The notes under the pieces were generated by a model. That model saw nothing but the letters and a program-made list of their open reading frames with translations, made no database searches and was not told where the DNA came from. Of a DNA stretch of 64,000 nt, positions 1-7,735 are shown one piece after another (position 1 is the first letter of the stretch; each line of letters starts with the position of its first letter). The position numbers were made by a program, and so were the translations under genes. The stretch covers positions 1-64,000 of the forward strand of contig CACZEL010000022.1 of assembly GCA_902780235.1 (NCBI GenBank), given 5' to 3'. Source of the stretch: an uncultured Bacteroidales bacterium. GTDB lineage: Bacteria; Bacteroidota; Bacteroidia; Bacteroidales; Paludibacteraceae.

Positions 1-99
1 ATGTCAGAAATGACAGTAACATGTCTATGAAATTAGGACAAATGTCTACTGACTTAGAAAACTAACAAAAAAACTGTCTACTAAATTTAGGAAAAGACA
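1..99. mobile_element. Probable terminal region of an insertion sequence (IS21-like by pattern)
   Basis: Three degenerate direct repeats with the core tgtcta...tta(g)g lie at 22-40, 43-57 and 75-95. The last ends at a gaca/ccgg junction (position 99), exactly where the ROK reading frame stops resembling its family. Multiple short terminal repeats and a TGT...ACA tip are a pattern of IS21-family ends. Only about 100 bases of the supposed element lie in the window and no transposase is visible, so the family name is an inference. Confidence 0.35.
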
Positions 100-638
100 C
101 CGGCTTTGGTGAGTCCACCGAAAAGAATGATTGCCTCGGGGCTTGAGAAATGGACGTAATCTGCCAGTTTCTGCCCGAGCAGATGGCCGGTGTAGTCGAA
201 TATCTCCTTGGCTACGAGATCGCCTTTCTCGGCAGCGTCGAATACATCCTTGGAGGTGATATGATTTATATCCGCCACGTTACGCAGGAGCGTCGGCCGG
301 GTGGTCGAGGTGACGATCTCCTTTGCCGTACGCGCAACGCCGGTAGCGGAAGCGTACGCCTCGATACAGCCTTTCTGGCCGCAACCGCAGAGACGGCCGT
401 TGCCGGAGTGGTCGATCTTGCAGTGACCCAACTCGCCGGCGAAACCGTCATGGCCGTAGAGCAGTTTGCCGTCGATGACGATACCCGAACCTACGCCGGT
501 GCCCAGCGTAATGACGATGAAGTTCTTCATGCCTCTCGCCGAGCCGTAGATCATCTCACCCTGTGCCGCTGCGTTGGCGTCATTGGTGATGGTGCACTTG
601 ATACCCATGTCGATGCCGATTGCGTAATTTTTCATCAT
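87..638 (-). pseudogene. ROK-family sugar kinase (glucokinase-like), internally deleted and 3'-truncated
   Basis: ROK proteins phosphorylate glucose, N-acetylmannosamine or related sugars with ATP. Visible family blocks are TNDANAAAQGE, the phosphate-binding stretch TLGTGVGSGI, the substrate/catalytic stretch HDGFAGELGH and the zinc-binding cluster CGCGQKGCIE (C-x-C-x4-C). The frame opens with a normal ROK start (MKNYAIGIDMG) but runs straight into TNDANAA, which normally lies about 100 residues later. The first ATP-binding motif and much of the N-terminal lobe are therefore missing. The frame also stops just after SPEAIILFGGLTKAG, where the family continues for about 50 residues, at the junction with a probable insertion element. 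It starts directly after tatC, so it was probably the last gene of the tatA-tatC transcript. It is unlikely to be an active kinase. Confidence 0.75.
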
Positions 639-647
639 ATGAAATAG

Positions 648-1418
648 TTATTTGATTATAAAGATGCTCAGTTCATAGAGCAGATAAATAGGAATCGTGA
701 CAAGCAAGAGGGTAAAGGGGTCGCCAGTGGGAGTAATGAGGGCCGCAAGGATGAGAATAGCGACAAACACATGCTTACGATAGCGTATCAGATACTCTCT
801 ACGAAGGATACCCATTCGGGAAAGGAGCCATGTCAGAAGCGGAAGCTCAAAGAGCAACCCCATTAGCGAGGATAAGATTAAGATCAGAGAGATATAGGAC
901 GAGAGACTTATTTGATTAACCACAAGTGATGTGACCTGATAGGTTACCAAGAACCGAAAAGACAACGGAAATATTAGAAAATAATTGAGGCACACGCCTG
1001 CAGCAAAGAGCAAGACAGAGCCCATAATAAGCGTTGTGCTGACGCGTTTTGTCTGCTTTTCCATTGCCGGAGAGATAAATCCATACAACCAATACACTAT
1101 CAGCGGCATGGCGATTACTATGCCAGCAAAGAGAGAAACTTGAATATGCGTCATGAATTGAGCCGTTAGTTCGGTATTCAAGAAACTCACCTCTACCTGC
1201 TCCGGGCACAAGGCACTCCACCCTATAGTTTTCGCCAAGCAGCAGAGTGCACGATAAAGGACAAAATCGGATTGCGCCGGGGCGAAGATACAAGCAAATA
1301 ACTGCTCCTTAAAGAAAAAGGCGCCTAACGAAGCAATGAGCCACGCAGAGAGTGACTTCAATATAACGCTCCGTAATTCATCCAAATGTTCCCAAAAACT
1401 AAGGTTTGGTTCAGGCAT
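648..1418 (-). CDS. tatC: Sec-independent (Tat) translocase subunit TatC
   Basis: TatC is the polytopic inner-membrane receptor that recognises twin-arginine signal peptides and, with TatA, exports folded proteins. The 256-residue product begins with the family signature FWEHLDELR, has about six hydrophobic segments, and carries the conserved FELPLLTWLL stretch and the RKHVFVAILILAALITPTGDP block of the fifth and sixth segments. Its length is normal. Its ATG overlaps the end of tatA by 8 bases, so the two are translationally coupled. The damaged ROK gene follows within about ten bases. No tatB is visible, which fits Bacteroidota, where a two-component TatAC system is usual. A possible client, the Gfo/Idh/MocA protein at 7736-9166, lies about 6 kb away. 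Confidence 0.95.
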   Translation of the reverse strand: MPEPNLSFWEHLDELRSVILKSLSAWLIASLGAFFFKEQLFACIFAPAQSDFVLYRALCCLAKTIGWSALCPEQVEVSFLNTELTAQFMTHIQVSLFAGIVIAMPLIVYWLYGFISPAMEKQTKRVSTTLIMGSVLLFAAGVCLNYFLIFPLSFRFLVTYQVTSLVVNQISLSSYISLILILSSLMGLLFELPLLTWLLSRMGILRREYLIRYRKHVFVAILILAALITPTGDPFTLLLVTIPIYLLYELSIFIIK

Positions 1419-1605
1419 CGGTTTCGCCTTTGGATGCTTCTTGTTTTTGCTCTTCGGTCTTATCGGCCTCGTCTTTACCGTTCATCCCATCTTTAAATGA
1501 GCGCAATCCTTTGCCCAAGCCGCGCATCAATTCAGGAATTTTCTTTCCACCGAAGATGAGTAAGATTACCAACGCAATAAGAATAATTTCCCACGTACCT
1601 AACAT
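1411..1605 (-). CDS. tatA: Twin-arginine translocase subunit TatA/E
   Basis: This is a 64-residue, single-span membrane protein. An N-terminal hydrophobic helix (about residues 5-20) is followed by the hinge FGGKKIPELMRGLGKGLRSF, the amphipathic helix typical of TatA, and then a highly charged, disordered tail. TatA oligomers form the protein-conducting part of the Tat system. It is the first gene of the tatA-tatC transcript and overlaps tatC by 8 bases. Nothing in the sequence separates TatA from TatE, but the position before tatC and the lack of a second copy favour TatA. Confidence 0.95.
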   Translation of the reverse strand: MLGTWEIILIALVILLIFGGKKIPELMRGLGKGLRSFKDGMNGKDEADKTEEQKQEASKGETDA

Positions 1606-1631
1606 AACACTAAGATTAATTTGTTTAACTA

Positions 1632-3170
1632 TTATTTATTCTGAATTTTGAGCGTTTTTAGAATGATAGGCTCCATGATGGCATAACCGGCCTCCAGAGG
1701 ATGCACCTCATCCTTGCTCAGCCCTTTCTTCAGACCTCCGTCTGTATCCACCATGGCGCTATAATAATCCACATACAGGATTTTGTTTTTCGCCGCATAG
1801 GCTTTAATCATCTCATTGAGCGCCTGAATCTGCTGCGGAGCGTCCACGACGAACGGATTCCAACGGAAAGACCGTGCAGGCAGGACAGAGCAGAGAACAG
1901 GACGAATCTTATTCGCCTTCGCCAGTTCGCACATCGAGATGATATTCCCCATCGTGTTCTCCAGCGAGATCGTGCCGTTGTTCTGCGCGATATCATTGGT
2001 GCCGCATAGGATGACTACGTTTTTAGGATGCAGTTCGATTACATCCTGCCGGAATCGTACCAACATTTCCGAAGATGTCTGTCCGCTGATACCACGTCCG
2101 ACAAAGCCGTGGGAATGGAAAAACTCAGGCCGCATCTTCGCCCAATTATAAGTGATACTGTTGCCATAGAAGACCGCATTCACTTTGGTTTTATTGGTTA
2201 CAAGTTCGGCATTGGAGTCTGCGTACCTCCTGAATTTAGCCCAATCGCGTGTTCGTTTGTTTCGATCGAAGAGTGTCTCTTTGCGAATGTGCATAGATTG
2301 GTAATCTTCTTTGCAAGAGGTGGCGATAAAGGCAGAAATCAGTTTGTCTATATGGTCACGATCCTGGAACTGACGCGAGAATCCCCATCCATGCTTACCC
2401 AATGGTACGATGAGCAAGGATGATGGCACATTGTTCGCTGTCAGTGCCTGATAAAAACGGATACTATTCTCTATTTTGACAGTAGGGTCATCCTGACAGG
2501 CAACGATGAGACAAGGAGGAGTCTGCGGTGTCACCTGCTTTTCAGCCGACCAAAGAAGTCGTTGTTCCTCGGTAGGTTGCGGACCTAAGAGTTGTTTGCA
2601 TGAACCGGCATGGGTGATGGTACTATCCATGGAGATGACCGGATAGACGAGAATGCCGAAGTCGGGTCGAGTGACCGAATCGGTATAATGGGTCAAGAGC
2701 GACGCCGCCAGATGTCCTCCAGCCGAGAAGCCTATGACACCGATGGTAGCATCCGGTGTTTTCCATACCTCTGCACTATCCCTTAGAATGCGTATGGATT
2801 GCAGGGCATCATGAAGTGGGATATACTCATGGTTATTGGGTAAGCGATACTTGAGCACCGCCACGATGTATCCTTGCGGCACGAAATATTCCGCGACCTT
2901 GACTCCCTCATTCCCGGATGAGACAAAGGAGTATCCACCTCCAGGGATTGAGAGGAGGATGCCTTTGGGTGTGCTATCGGGTTGATAGATATCCAGCCGA
3001 GGTTCGGCTATCTGATATATCTTAGTCTCGTTTTTAACATACTCATCCGCGGCTGTATAGCCATTTGAATCAGGAGCTCCATCAGGATATAGCCATACCG
3101 TTTGCGCCGGCGTGAGCGCGTACATGCTCAAGGAGAGCAACAAGGATGTAAAGCAGATAAAAAGTCTCAT
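1632..3170 (-). CDS. Secreted two-domain esterase: alpha/beta-hydrolase plus SGNH/GDSL hydrolase
   Basis: The chosen ATG (3170) gives a clear signal peptide, MRLFICFTSLLLSLSMYA. An earlier in-frame start at 3221 would run into the transporter gene. Domain 1 (about residues 25-285) is an acetyl-xylan-esterase-like alpha/beta-hydrolase: oxyanion stretch SIPGGGYSF, nucleophile elbow GFSAGGH (Ser about 149), acid in CQDDP and His in GKHGWG. Domain 2 (about 325-510) is an SGNH hydrolase: YGNSITYN (block I Ser), RGISGQTS (block II Gly), CGTNDIA (block III Asn) and DEVHPLEAGY (block V Asp/His). Both domains retain a complete set of catalytic residues. Such fusions commonly remove acetyl or other ester groups from plant polysaccharides, but the substrate here is unknown. 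The gene lies just downstream of the transporter gene on the same strand. Confidence 0.85.
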   Translation of the reverse strand: MRLFICFTSLLLSLSMYALTPAQTVWLYPDGAPDSNGYTAADEYVKNETKIYQIAEPRLDIYQPDSTPKGILLSIPGGGYSFVSSGNEGVKVAEYFVPQGYIVAVLKYRLPNNHEYIPLHDALQSIRILRDSAEVWKTPDATIGVIGFSAGGHLAASLLTHYTDSVTRPDFGILVYPVISMDSTITHAGSCKQLLGPQPTEEQRLLWSAEKQVTPQTPPCLIVACQDDPTVKIENSIRFYQALTANNVPSSLLIVPLGKHGWGFSRQFQDRDHIDKLISAFIATSCKEDYQSMHIRKETLFDRNKRTRDWAKFRRYADSNAELVTNKTKVNAVFYGNSITYNWAKMRPEFFHSHGFVGRGISGQTSSEMLVRFRQDVIELHPKNVVILCGTNDIAQNNGTISLENTMGNIISMCELAKANKIRPVLCSVLPARSFRWNPFVVDAPQQIQALNEMIKAYAAKNKILYVDYYSAMVDTDGGLKKGLSKDEVHPLEAGYAIMEPIILKTLKIQNK

Positions 3171-3180
3171 ATTATTTTTT

Positions 3181-4572
3181 TTATTTTTTACTACGGGCTT
3201 TATGCCATACAACGCAGACAAGGAAGACAGAGAGGGAAGCTGCGGTTATCCAGAAGATAAGAGCGGGTGTAAAGTCATAAGTATATTGCTCCACTCCATC
3301 CACCACGGAAGTGACCGTTTTATGGGTATCAATGAGAAGCCCGGAGGCTATGTCTTGTAGTCCGGCAGCAGCATAGGATGCGATGCCGACGACACCGAGG
3401 GCTGCACCTGACGCTTCGCGCGGTACTATATCGACCGCCATGAGTCCTCCAAGGAAACAGATGAGCACACCGATGGCGATACCGAAGAGTACCATGGCAA
3501 GTATGTTCACCCATCCGGCATCACCGCCAAAGGCGAAGAGTATGAGCGCAAGCACTTCAAGGACACCGGCTGCCACGGCAGGGATATAGCGGTTTCCTTT
3601 GAATGCCACATCGCTGAGCCATCCGGAAAAGACGGTTCCAATAATACCGAGCAACGCGTTGATAGAGATAATCTGCGTGGCATTAGCGAGGGTAAATCCC
3701 TTTGCTTCCTGCAAGAAGAGCACACCCCATCCGTTCACCGCATAGCGTGAAACATACATAAAAGCCGAAGCCAATGCGAGCACCCAGACATAGGGGTTAC
3801 GGAGGACGGCTTTCTGCGAGAAGCCGATGGAATGGTCTTTTTTCTGCTCGGGTTGTTCCTCGCCAGCCATAACGGCAACGGAGGGCATTCCTTCCGCTTC
3901 GGGTGAGTCATGGAGGAGGAAGACGATGAGCAGGAAGCCGATGATACCGGCGATGGCAGCCCCGATGAATCCGAACTGCCAGCCGAGGAGGGAGACGAGT
4001 CCACCAACGAGGAGGAAAGAGAAGAACTCACCAAGGTTATGGGAGAGAGACCAGAATCCATAGAACGACCCTCTGCGCGAGAGGGGATACCATCTTGACA
4101 GAGCCACGACGCAAGGCGGTGCACCCATGGACTGTGTCCACCCGTTAACGCCCCATAAAACAGCGAAGACGGCATAGAACACTCCTTGTGAAATGACCAT
4201 ACCCTTGACAGAGATAAGTCCGAGCAGTCCGACAACGATGTTCGCGACGGTGGAGATGAGCAGACCGGTAGCCATGAAGCGGCGTATGTTCGAATGGTCG
4301 GCAAGGAAGCCGTTGACGAACTTACCGATAGCATAGGTAAAGAGGAGCGCGGAGGAGATGACACCGAGTTGTTTGGCATCAAGTACTCCGGCATCCATGA
4401 TGGGTTTCTTGACTACGTTAAGGGATGTCCGGCATACGTAGTACATGCTGTAACCGAGTGTTACGGCAAAGAAGGAAGCCCATTGCATTCGTTTGAAACG
4501 GGCGTTGCGTTGCTGTTCCGACTCTTCGCAGAGAGGGGCTACAGGTGATTTTTGAAAGAAATTGTATCTCAT
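3181..4572 (-). CDS. MFS transporter of the organophosphate:phosphate antiporter family (GlpT/UhpT-like)
   Basis: This is a 463-residue major facilitator with about 12 hydrophobic segments. The early block LGYSMYYVCRTSLNVVKKP, the motif GKFVNGFLADHSNIRR after the second helix, and MGAPPCVVALSRWYPLSRRG are typical of the GlpT/UhpT/UhpC group, which exchanges glycerol-3-phosphate or hexose phosphates for inorganic phosphate. The ATG at 4572 is preferred over a GTG at 4587 because it forms an ATGA overlap with the stop of a 23-codon ORF. A nearby glycerophosphodiesterase and the remnant of a second GlpT-like gene suggest glycerol-3-phosphate as cargo; the adjacent NagB-like gene would equally allow amino-sugar phosphates. 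Confidence 0.85.
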   Translation of the reverse strand: MRYNFFQKSPVAPLCEESEQQRNARFKRMQWASFFAVTLGYSMYYVCRTSLNVVKKPIMDAGVLDAKQLGVISSALLFTYAIGKFVNGFLADHSNIRRFMATGLLISTVANIVVGLLGLISVKGMVISQGVFYAVFAVLWGVNGWTQSMGAPPCVVALSRWYPLSRRGSFYGFWSLSHNLGEFFSFLLVGGLVSLLGWQFGFIGAAIAGIIGFLLIVFLLHDSPEAEGMPSVAVMAGEEQPEQKKDHSIGFSQKAVLRNPYVWVLALASAFMYVSRYAVNGWGVLFLQEAKGFTLANATQIISINALLGIIGTVFSGWLSDVAFKGNRYIPAVAAGVLEVLALILFAFGGDAGWVNILAMVLFGIAIGVLICFLGGLMAVDIVPREASGAALGVVGIASYAAAGLQDIASGLLIDTHKTVTSVVDGVEQYTYDFTPALIFWITAASLSVFLVCVVWHKARSKK

Positions 4573-4640
4573 ATTTTTTTTCTCCACATCGTAGTGATCT
4601 GCTCCAGGGTCTTGCCTTCCAAAGAAAATGGATTTGTCAT
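4569..4640 (-). CDS. Possible 23-residue leader ORF before the transporter
   Basis: An ATG at 4640 opens a 23-codon frame (MTNPFSLEGKTLEQ...) whose TGA overlaps the ATG of the transporter as ATGA. The tight overlap would couple translation of the two. I recognise no family. It may be a true leader or the remnant of a gene that once preceded the transporter, as happened at 6837-6840, where the glycerophosphodiesterase stop overlaps a dead transporter ATG in the same way. Confidence 0.35.
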   Translation of the reverse strand: MTNPFSLEGKTLEQITTMWRKKI

Positions 4641-4665
4641 AGTCAAAATATATTTAAGTCAAAAA

Positions 4666-6624
4666 TTATCCCAAAAGATGATACTGTACGAATGCCTCAA
4701 TGGCTTCGTAGTTGGCGAGTCCGAGACGGGCGTACAGCTCGGCAGTGGCATGATTGCGGTCTTCGGCACGTTGCCAGAAGAGTCGTTCGTCATCGCCCAT
4801 GAAGGGTGCAGACTCCATCTGCGACTGATGCCGGAGGATGGTGTTCCGTTTATGCCGCAGTTCTTCCGGTGACATCGGTACTGCCATCTCGATCAAATCT
4901 ACTTCCCACTCCATCCACGCACCGCGGTACATCCATATACGGCAGTCGCGCAACCATGACTCTGTGGCTTTCAGTTCGTCGAGTGCAGCCAGTACGGCAT
5001 CGAGACACACTTTGTGGGTACCATGCGGGTCAGCCAAATCACCGGCAACGAAGAGTTCATGAGGGCGGATAGCCATTAGCAGATTCTTCACAATATCTAC
5101 GTCTCTCTGAGTCAAATCTCCTTTCTTGACCGTTCCGGTCTCGTAAAAAGGCAAGTTGAGGAAGTGGATATGGTCTTCGGATAGTCCCATGAAACGATCC
5201 GCGGCAGTAGCCTCTCCGCGTCGAATAAGGGCTTTGAGGTCGAGGATCTGACGCGGCGTATAATCCGCAAGGGTAATGGGTGACGGGTTACCGGTTACAG
5301 GAGCGTCAGGGATGACCGCTTTGTACCCGTTCATGAAATCAAGGAAGTACTGGAGGTTGGAATCATCAACGGCGATGCAGCCGGAGGTCTCATAGGCTAC
5401 ATGGACGTTATGTCCCTGCTTGATGAGACGTTGGAATGTACCACCCATGGAGATGACGTCATCGTCCGGATGGGGAGAGAAGATGAGGATATCCTTTGGG
5501 TAGGGTTTGGCGCGTTCGGGACGGTTGGAGTCATCCACATTGGGTTTTCCTCCGGGCCAACCGGTGATCGTATGCTGGAGGTCATTGAAGACCTTGATGT
5601 TACAATCATACGCCGAACCGTATTGGGTGATGAGTTCCGATAGTCCGAAGTCGTTGTAGTCGCGGTTGGTCAGTTTGAGGATGGGTTTGCCGGTTTGTTC
5701 GCACAGCCACACGATCGCGCGGCGTGTGAGAGCAGTATCCCATTGACAGGAGGTAACAAGCCACGGGTGATGGATGCGGGTGAGCAGCGTAGCGGCACCC
5801 AAGTCGCAGTAAATATGCGCATTAGCATGCATCTGGAGTGCGGAAGCCGGACAAGCGGTATCTACAGGTCCTTCGACGGCGGTCTTTATCTGCTGCGCTT
5901 TATGTTCTCCCCATGCGCAGAGGAGAATCTCTTTCGCTTGGAGGATAGTTCCCAAGCCCATAGTGATGGCTAAGGGTGGTACTTGCTCCACCGTACCAAA
6001 GATGGATTTGGCTTCCTCTTTGGAGTTATTATCCAGCACAACGAGTCGGGTGGCACTCTGCATGGGCGAACCGGGTTCATTGAAGCCGATATTTCCGTTT
6101 CGTCCGATACCCAATAGTTGTAAATCGACACCTCCCAGTTCCTGCATCCGCTGATCGAGATGTGCAATCATGGACATCAGGTCTTTCTGCTCTTTGGAGG
6201 CATCGAAGGTGTAGATATTCTCCCGCGGGATATCCACCCGACTGATGAATTGCTCCTGTATCTGTCCAAAGCAGGCCGCATCAATAGTTGGCAAGGGATA
6301 GTACTCAAAGAGGTTAAATAGGATAACATTGCGGAAGCTGAGTTTTTCTTCCGTATACATCCGCACCAGTTCATCGAATACGTCTGTCATAGTCTGTCCA
6401 CTGACCAGTGACAGAACCATAGACTTGTTGTCCCGTTGTTTTTCGCGAATACGTTCCGCGATGCGTTGTGCGACCGTATGGGCACCCTCACGCGCTGTCT
6501 CAAAGACAGCGGTGGGGATTTTCTCCATGCGGCTCACGCGACTCAACTCCAGCACGTCATCCGTGCGGTAAAGATACTCAGGGATACGGGTAAAACTTAT
6601 CTTTGAGGAAAGGTTGTTGCGCAT
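4666..6624 (-). CDS. NagB-like (glucosamine-6-phosphate deaminase fold) protein fused to a LmbE/PIG-L deacetylase-like domain
   Basis: This is a 652-residue cytosolic protein with no signal peptide. Residues about 35-300 follow the NagB/glucosamine-6-phosphate isomerase fold, with LSLVSGQT for phosphate binding, LFEYYPLP at 105-112 and GIGRNGNIGFNEPGS at 172-186. Residues about 375-640 carry the LmbE/PIG-L metal motif PHPDDD (384-389) and a later DPHGTH (zinc His). Fusions of this kind are annotated as NagB in Bacteroides. Measured against E. coli NagB, the ring-opening and general acid/base positions (Asp72, Asp141, His143) read Phe, Asn and Asn, so true deaminase activity is uncertain. A role in amino-sugar phosphate metabolism, perhaps with linked de-N-acetylation, is an inference. 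The gene lies upstream of the transporter. Confidence 0.75.
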   Translation of the reverse strand: MRNNLSSKISFTRIPEYLYRTDDVLELSRVSRMEKIPTAVFETAREGAHTVAQRIAERIREKQRDNKSMVLSLVSGQTMTDVFDELVRMYTEEKLSFRNVILFNLFEYYPLPTIDAACFGQIQEQFISRVDIPRENIYTFDASKEQKDLMSMIAHLDQRMQELGGVDLQLLGIGRNGNIGFNEPGSPMQSATRLVVLDNNSKEEAKSIFGTVEQVPPLAITMGLGTILQAKEILLCAWGEHKAQQIKTAVEGPVDTACPASALQMHANAHIYCDLGAATLLTRIHHPWLVTSCQWDTALTRRAIVWLCEQTGKPILKLTNRDYNDFGLSELITQYGSAYDCNIKVFNDLQHTITGWPGGKPNVDDSNRPERAKPYPKDILIFSPHPDDDVISMGGTFQRLIKQGHNVHVAYETSGCIAVDDSNLQYFLDFMNGYKAVIPDAPVTGNPSPITLADYTPRQILDLKALIRRGEATAADRFMGLSEDHIHFLNLPFYETGTVKKGDLTQRDVDIVKNLLMAIRPHELFVAGDLADPHGTHKVCLDAVLAALDELKATESWLRDCRIWMYRGAWMEWEVDLIEMAVPMSPEELRHKRNTILRHQSQMESAPFMGDDERLFWQRAEDRNHATAELYARLGLANYEAIEAFVQYHLLG

Positions 6625-6637
6625 AAGGCAATTTTAA

Positions 6638-6840
6638 TTAGAATGCTTGAGCTCCTTCAGGGGTCGGATCATTGTTGATAGCTATACTTGGTCCCTCATA
6701 GTTGGACAACAATGCGGATGAGATGACACCGAGTTGGGTGGCATCAAGGAAGCCCATTGCATTCGTTTGAAACGGGCGTTGCGTTGCTGTTCCGATTCGT
6801 TACGTAACGGAGCAGCAGGTGATTTGGAGAAGAAACTCAT
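6638..6840 (-). pseudogene. Chimeric remnant: 5' end of a second GlpT-like transporter joined to another gene's 3' end
   Basis: The ATG at 6840 overlaps the stop of the glycerophosphodiesterase gene (ATGA). The first 31 codons (MSFFSKSPAAPLRNESEQQR..., through MQWAS) closely match the N-terminus of the intact transporter at 3181-4572. About 33 codons are then missing. DNA matching LDAKQLGVISSALL follows, shifted out of frame, and then an unrelated stretch LSNYEGPSIAINNDP...AQAF ending in TAA at 6638-6640. That last part resembles the end of an alpha-glucosidase-type beta-sandwich, but this is only a guess. At least two deletion junctions are present. Confidence 0.8.
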
Positions 6841-7730
6841 CTTTTATGCTTCGATTGAAGATAGTTAATCAGATATTCGGGACGGTCGGTCTGGATGATA
6901 CGAAAACCGAGCGAGTCGATGAGATAACCGTAATGGGCATCGGGGTCTTTGTATGCTTCGTCATCTTCATGTCCTCCGCAGAGGGTATCCCAAAGGCAGT
7001 TAACCCAGAGGAGAGACTTGCCTTGTGCGAGCGCAGAAGCCTGCTTGACATAGGTATCATCGGTGCGCCAGCACAGTTCAAAAGCGCATGGGTTGCTTGC
7101 GAGGTGGGCAGTGAAGGTCTCCACGGAAGCGGAATCGTTCATATCGACGATGGGCATATAGATGACCTCATCAAGGTATTGCCCATAGAGAGCCCGCACT
7201 TCGTCTGCCGGTTTGCGTCCTTTCATGATGATCTGGCGGGTCGTGCCGGTCTCTTGAAGGATAGGTACAACGAGGTCGAAGTAGCGATCGGCTTTATCGA
7301 GGTTGATGAGCACGCGGTCTTTACAGAGGAGCAATACTTCGCGCAAGGTAGGTATCTCATGCCGCGTACGGATGTTGACCCCGTTCTTCAGGCGGAACGT
7401 ACGGATGCTGTCGAGGGTCATCTCAGCGACAAGTCCTTTCCCTGTTGTTGTCCGATTAATCTTGCTATCGTGCATCACAATGAGTTGGCTGTCTGCCGTA
7501 CACTGTAGGTCGAGTTCCACGATGTCCACACCCATATTGATTGCGGATTCGATAGCCGGCATCGAGTTCTCGGGCCATCCACGCCAATCGGCGCGATGGG
7601 AGGCGACCAATACCCGTTGGCAATCAGGATTGAGCAAATCTGCACGAATCTGTTCGCTACGGGGAGCATCATCTGATGCGGAGCAAGCCGCAAAGAGAAG
7701 TACCAAAAAGAAAAAACAAGTATGCTTCAT
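6837..7730 (-). CDS. Glycerophosphodiester phosphodiesterase family lipoprotein
   Basis: This 297-residue protein has a lipoprotein signal peptide (lipobox LFAAC, Cys16), so it should be anchored in the periplasm or on the surface. GDPD-family TIM-barrel landmarks are present: SHRADWRGWPENS (catalytic HR and metal-binding PEN), VELDLQ (metal-binding Glu and Asp) and VMHDSKINRTT (second catalytic His). The expected reaction is hydrolysis of glycerophosphodiesters to glycerol-3-phosphate and an alcohol. Its stop overlaps the dead GlpT-like ATG, so enzyme and glycerol-3-phosphate transporter were probably once coupled. It begins 5 bases after the Gfo/Idh/MocA gene and so ends the long SusCD transcript. 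Confidence 0.88.
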   Translation of the reverse strand: MKHTCFFFLVLLFAACSASDDAPRSEQIRADLLNPDCQRVLVASHRADWRGWPENSMPAIESAINMGVDIVELDLQCTADSQLIVMHDSKINRTTTGKGLVAEMTLDSIRTFRLKNGVNIRTRHEIPTLREVLLLCKDRVLINLDKADRYFDLVVPILQETGTTRQIIMKGRKPADEVRALYGQYLDEVIYMPIVDMNDSASVETFTAHLASNPCAFELCWRTDDTYVKQASALAQGKSLLWVNCLWDTLCGGHEDDEAYKDPDAHYGYLIDSLGFRIIQTDRPEYLINYLQSKHKR

Positions 7731-7735
7731 ACGGA

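Noticed and set aside
4569-4640. The short ORF as the start of a short-chain dehydrogenase (NPFSLEGKT resembles such starts)
   Set aside because: The next residues do not continue into a TGxxxGIG motif and the frame stops after 23 codons.
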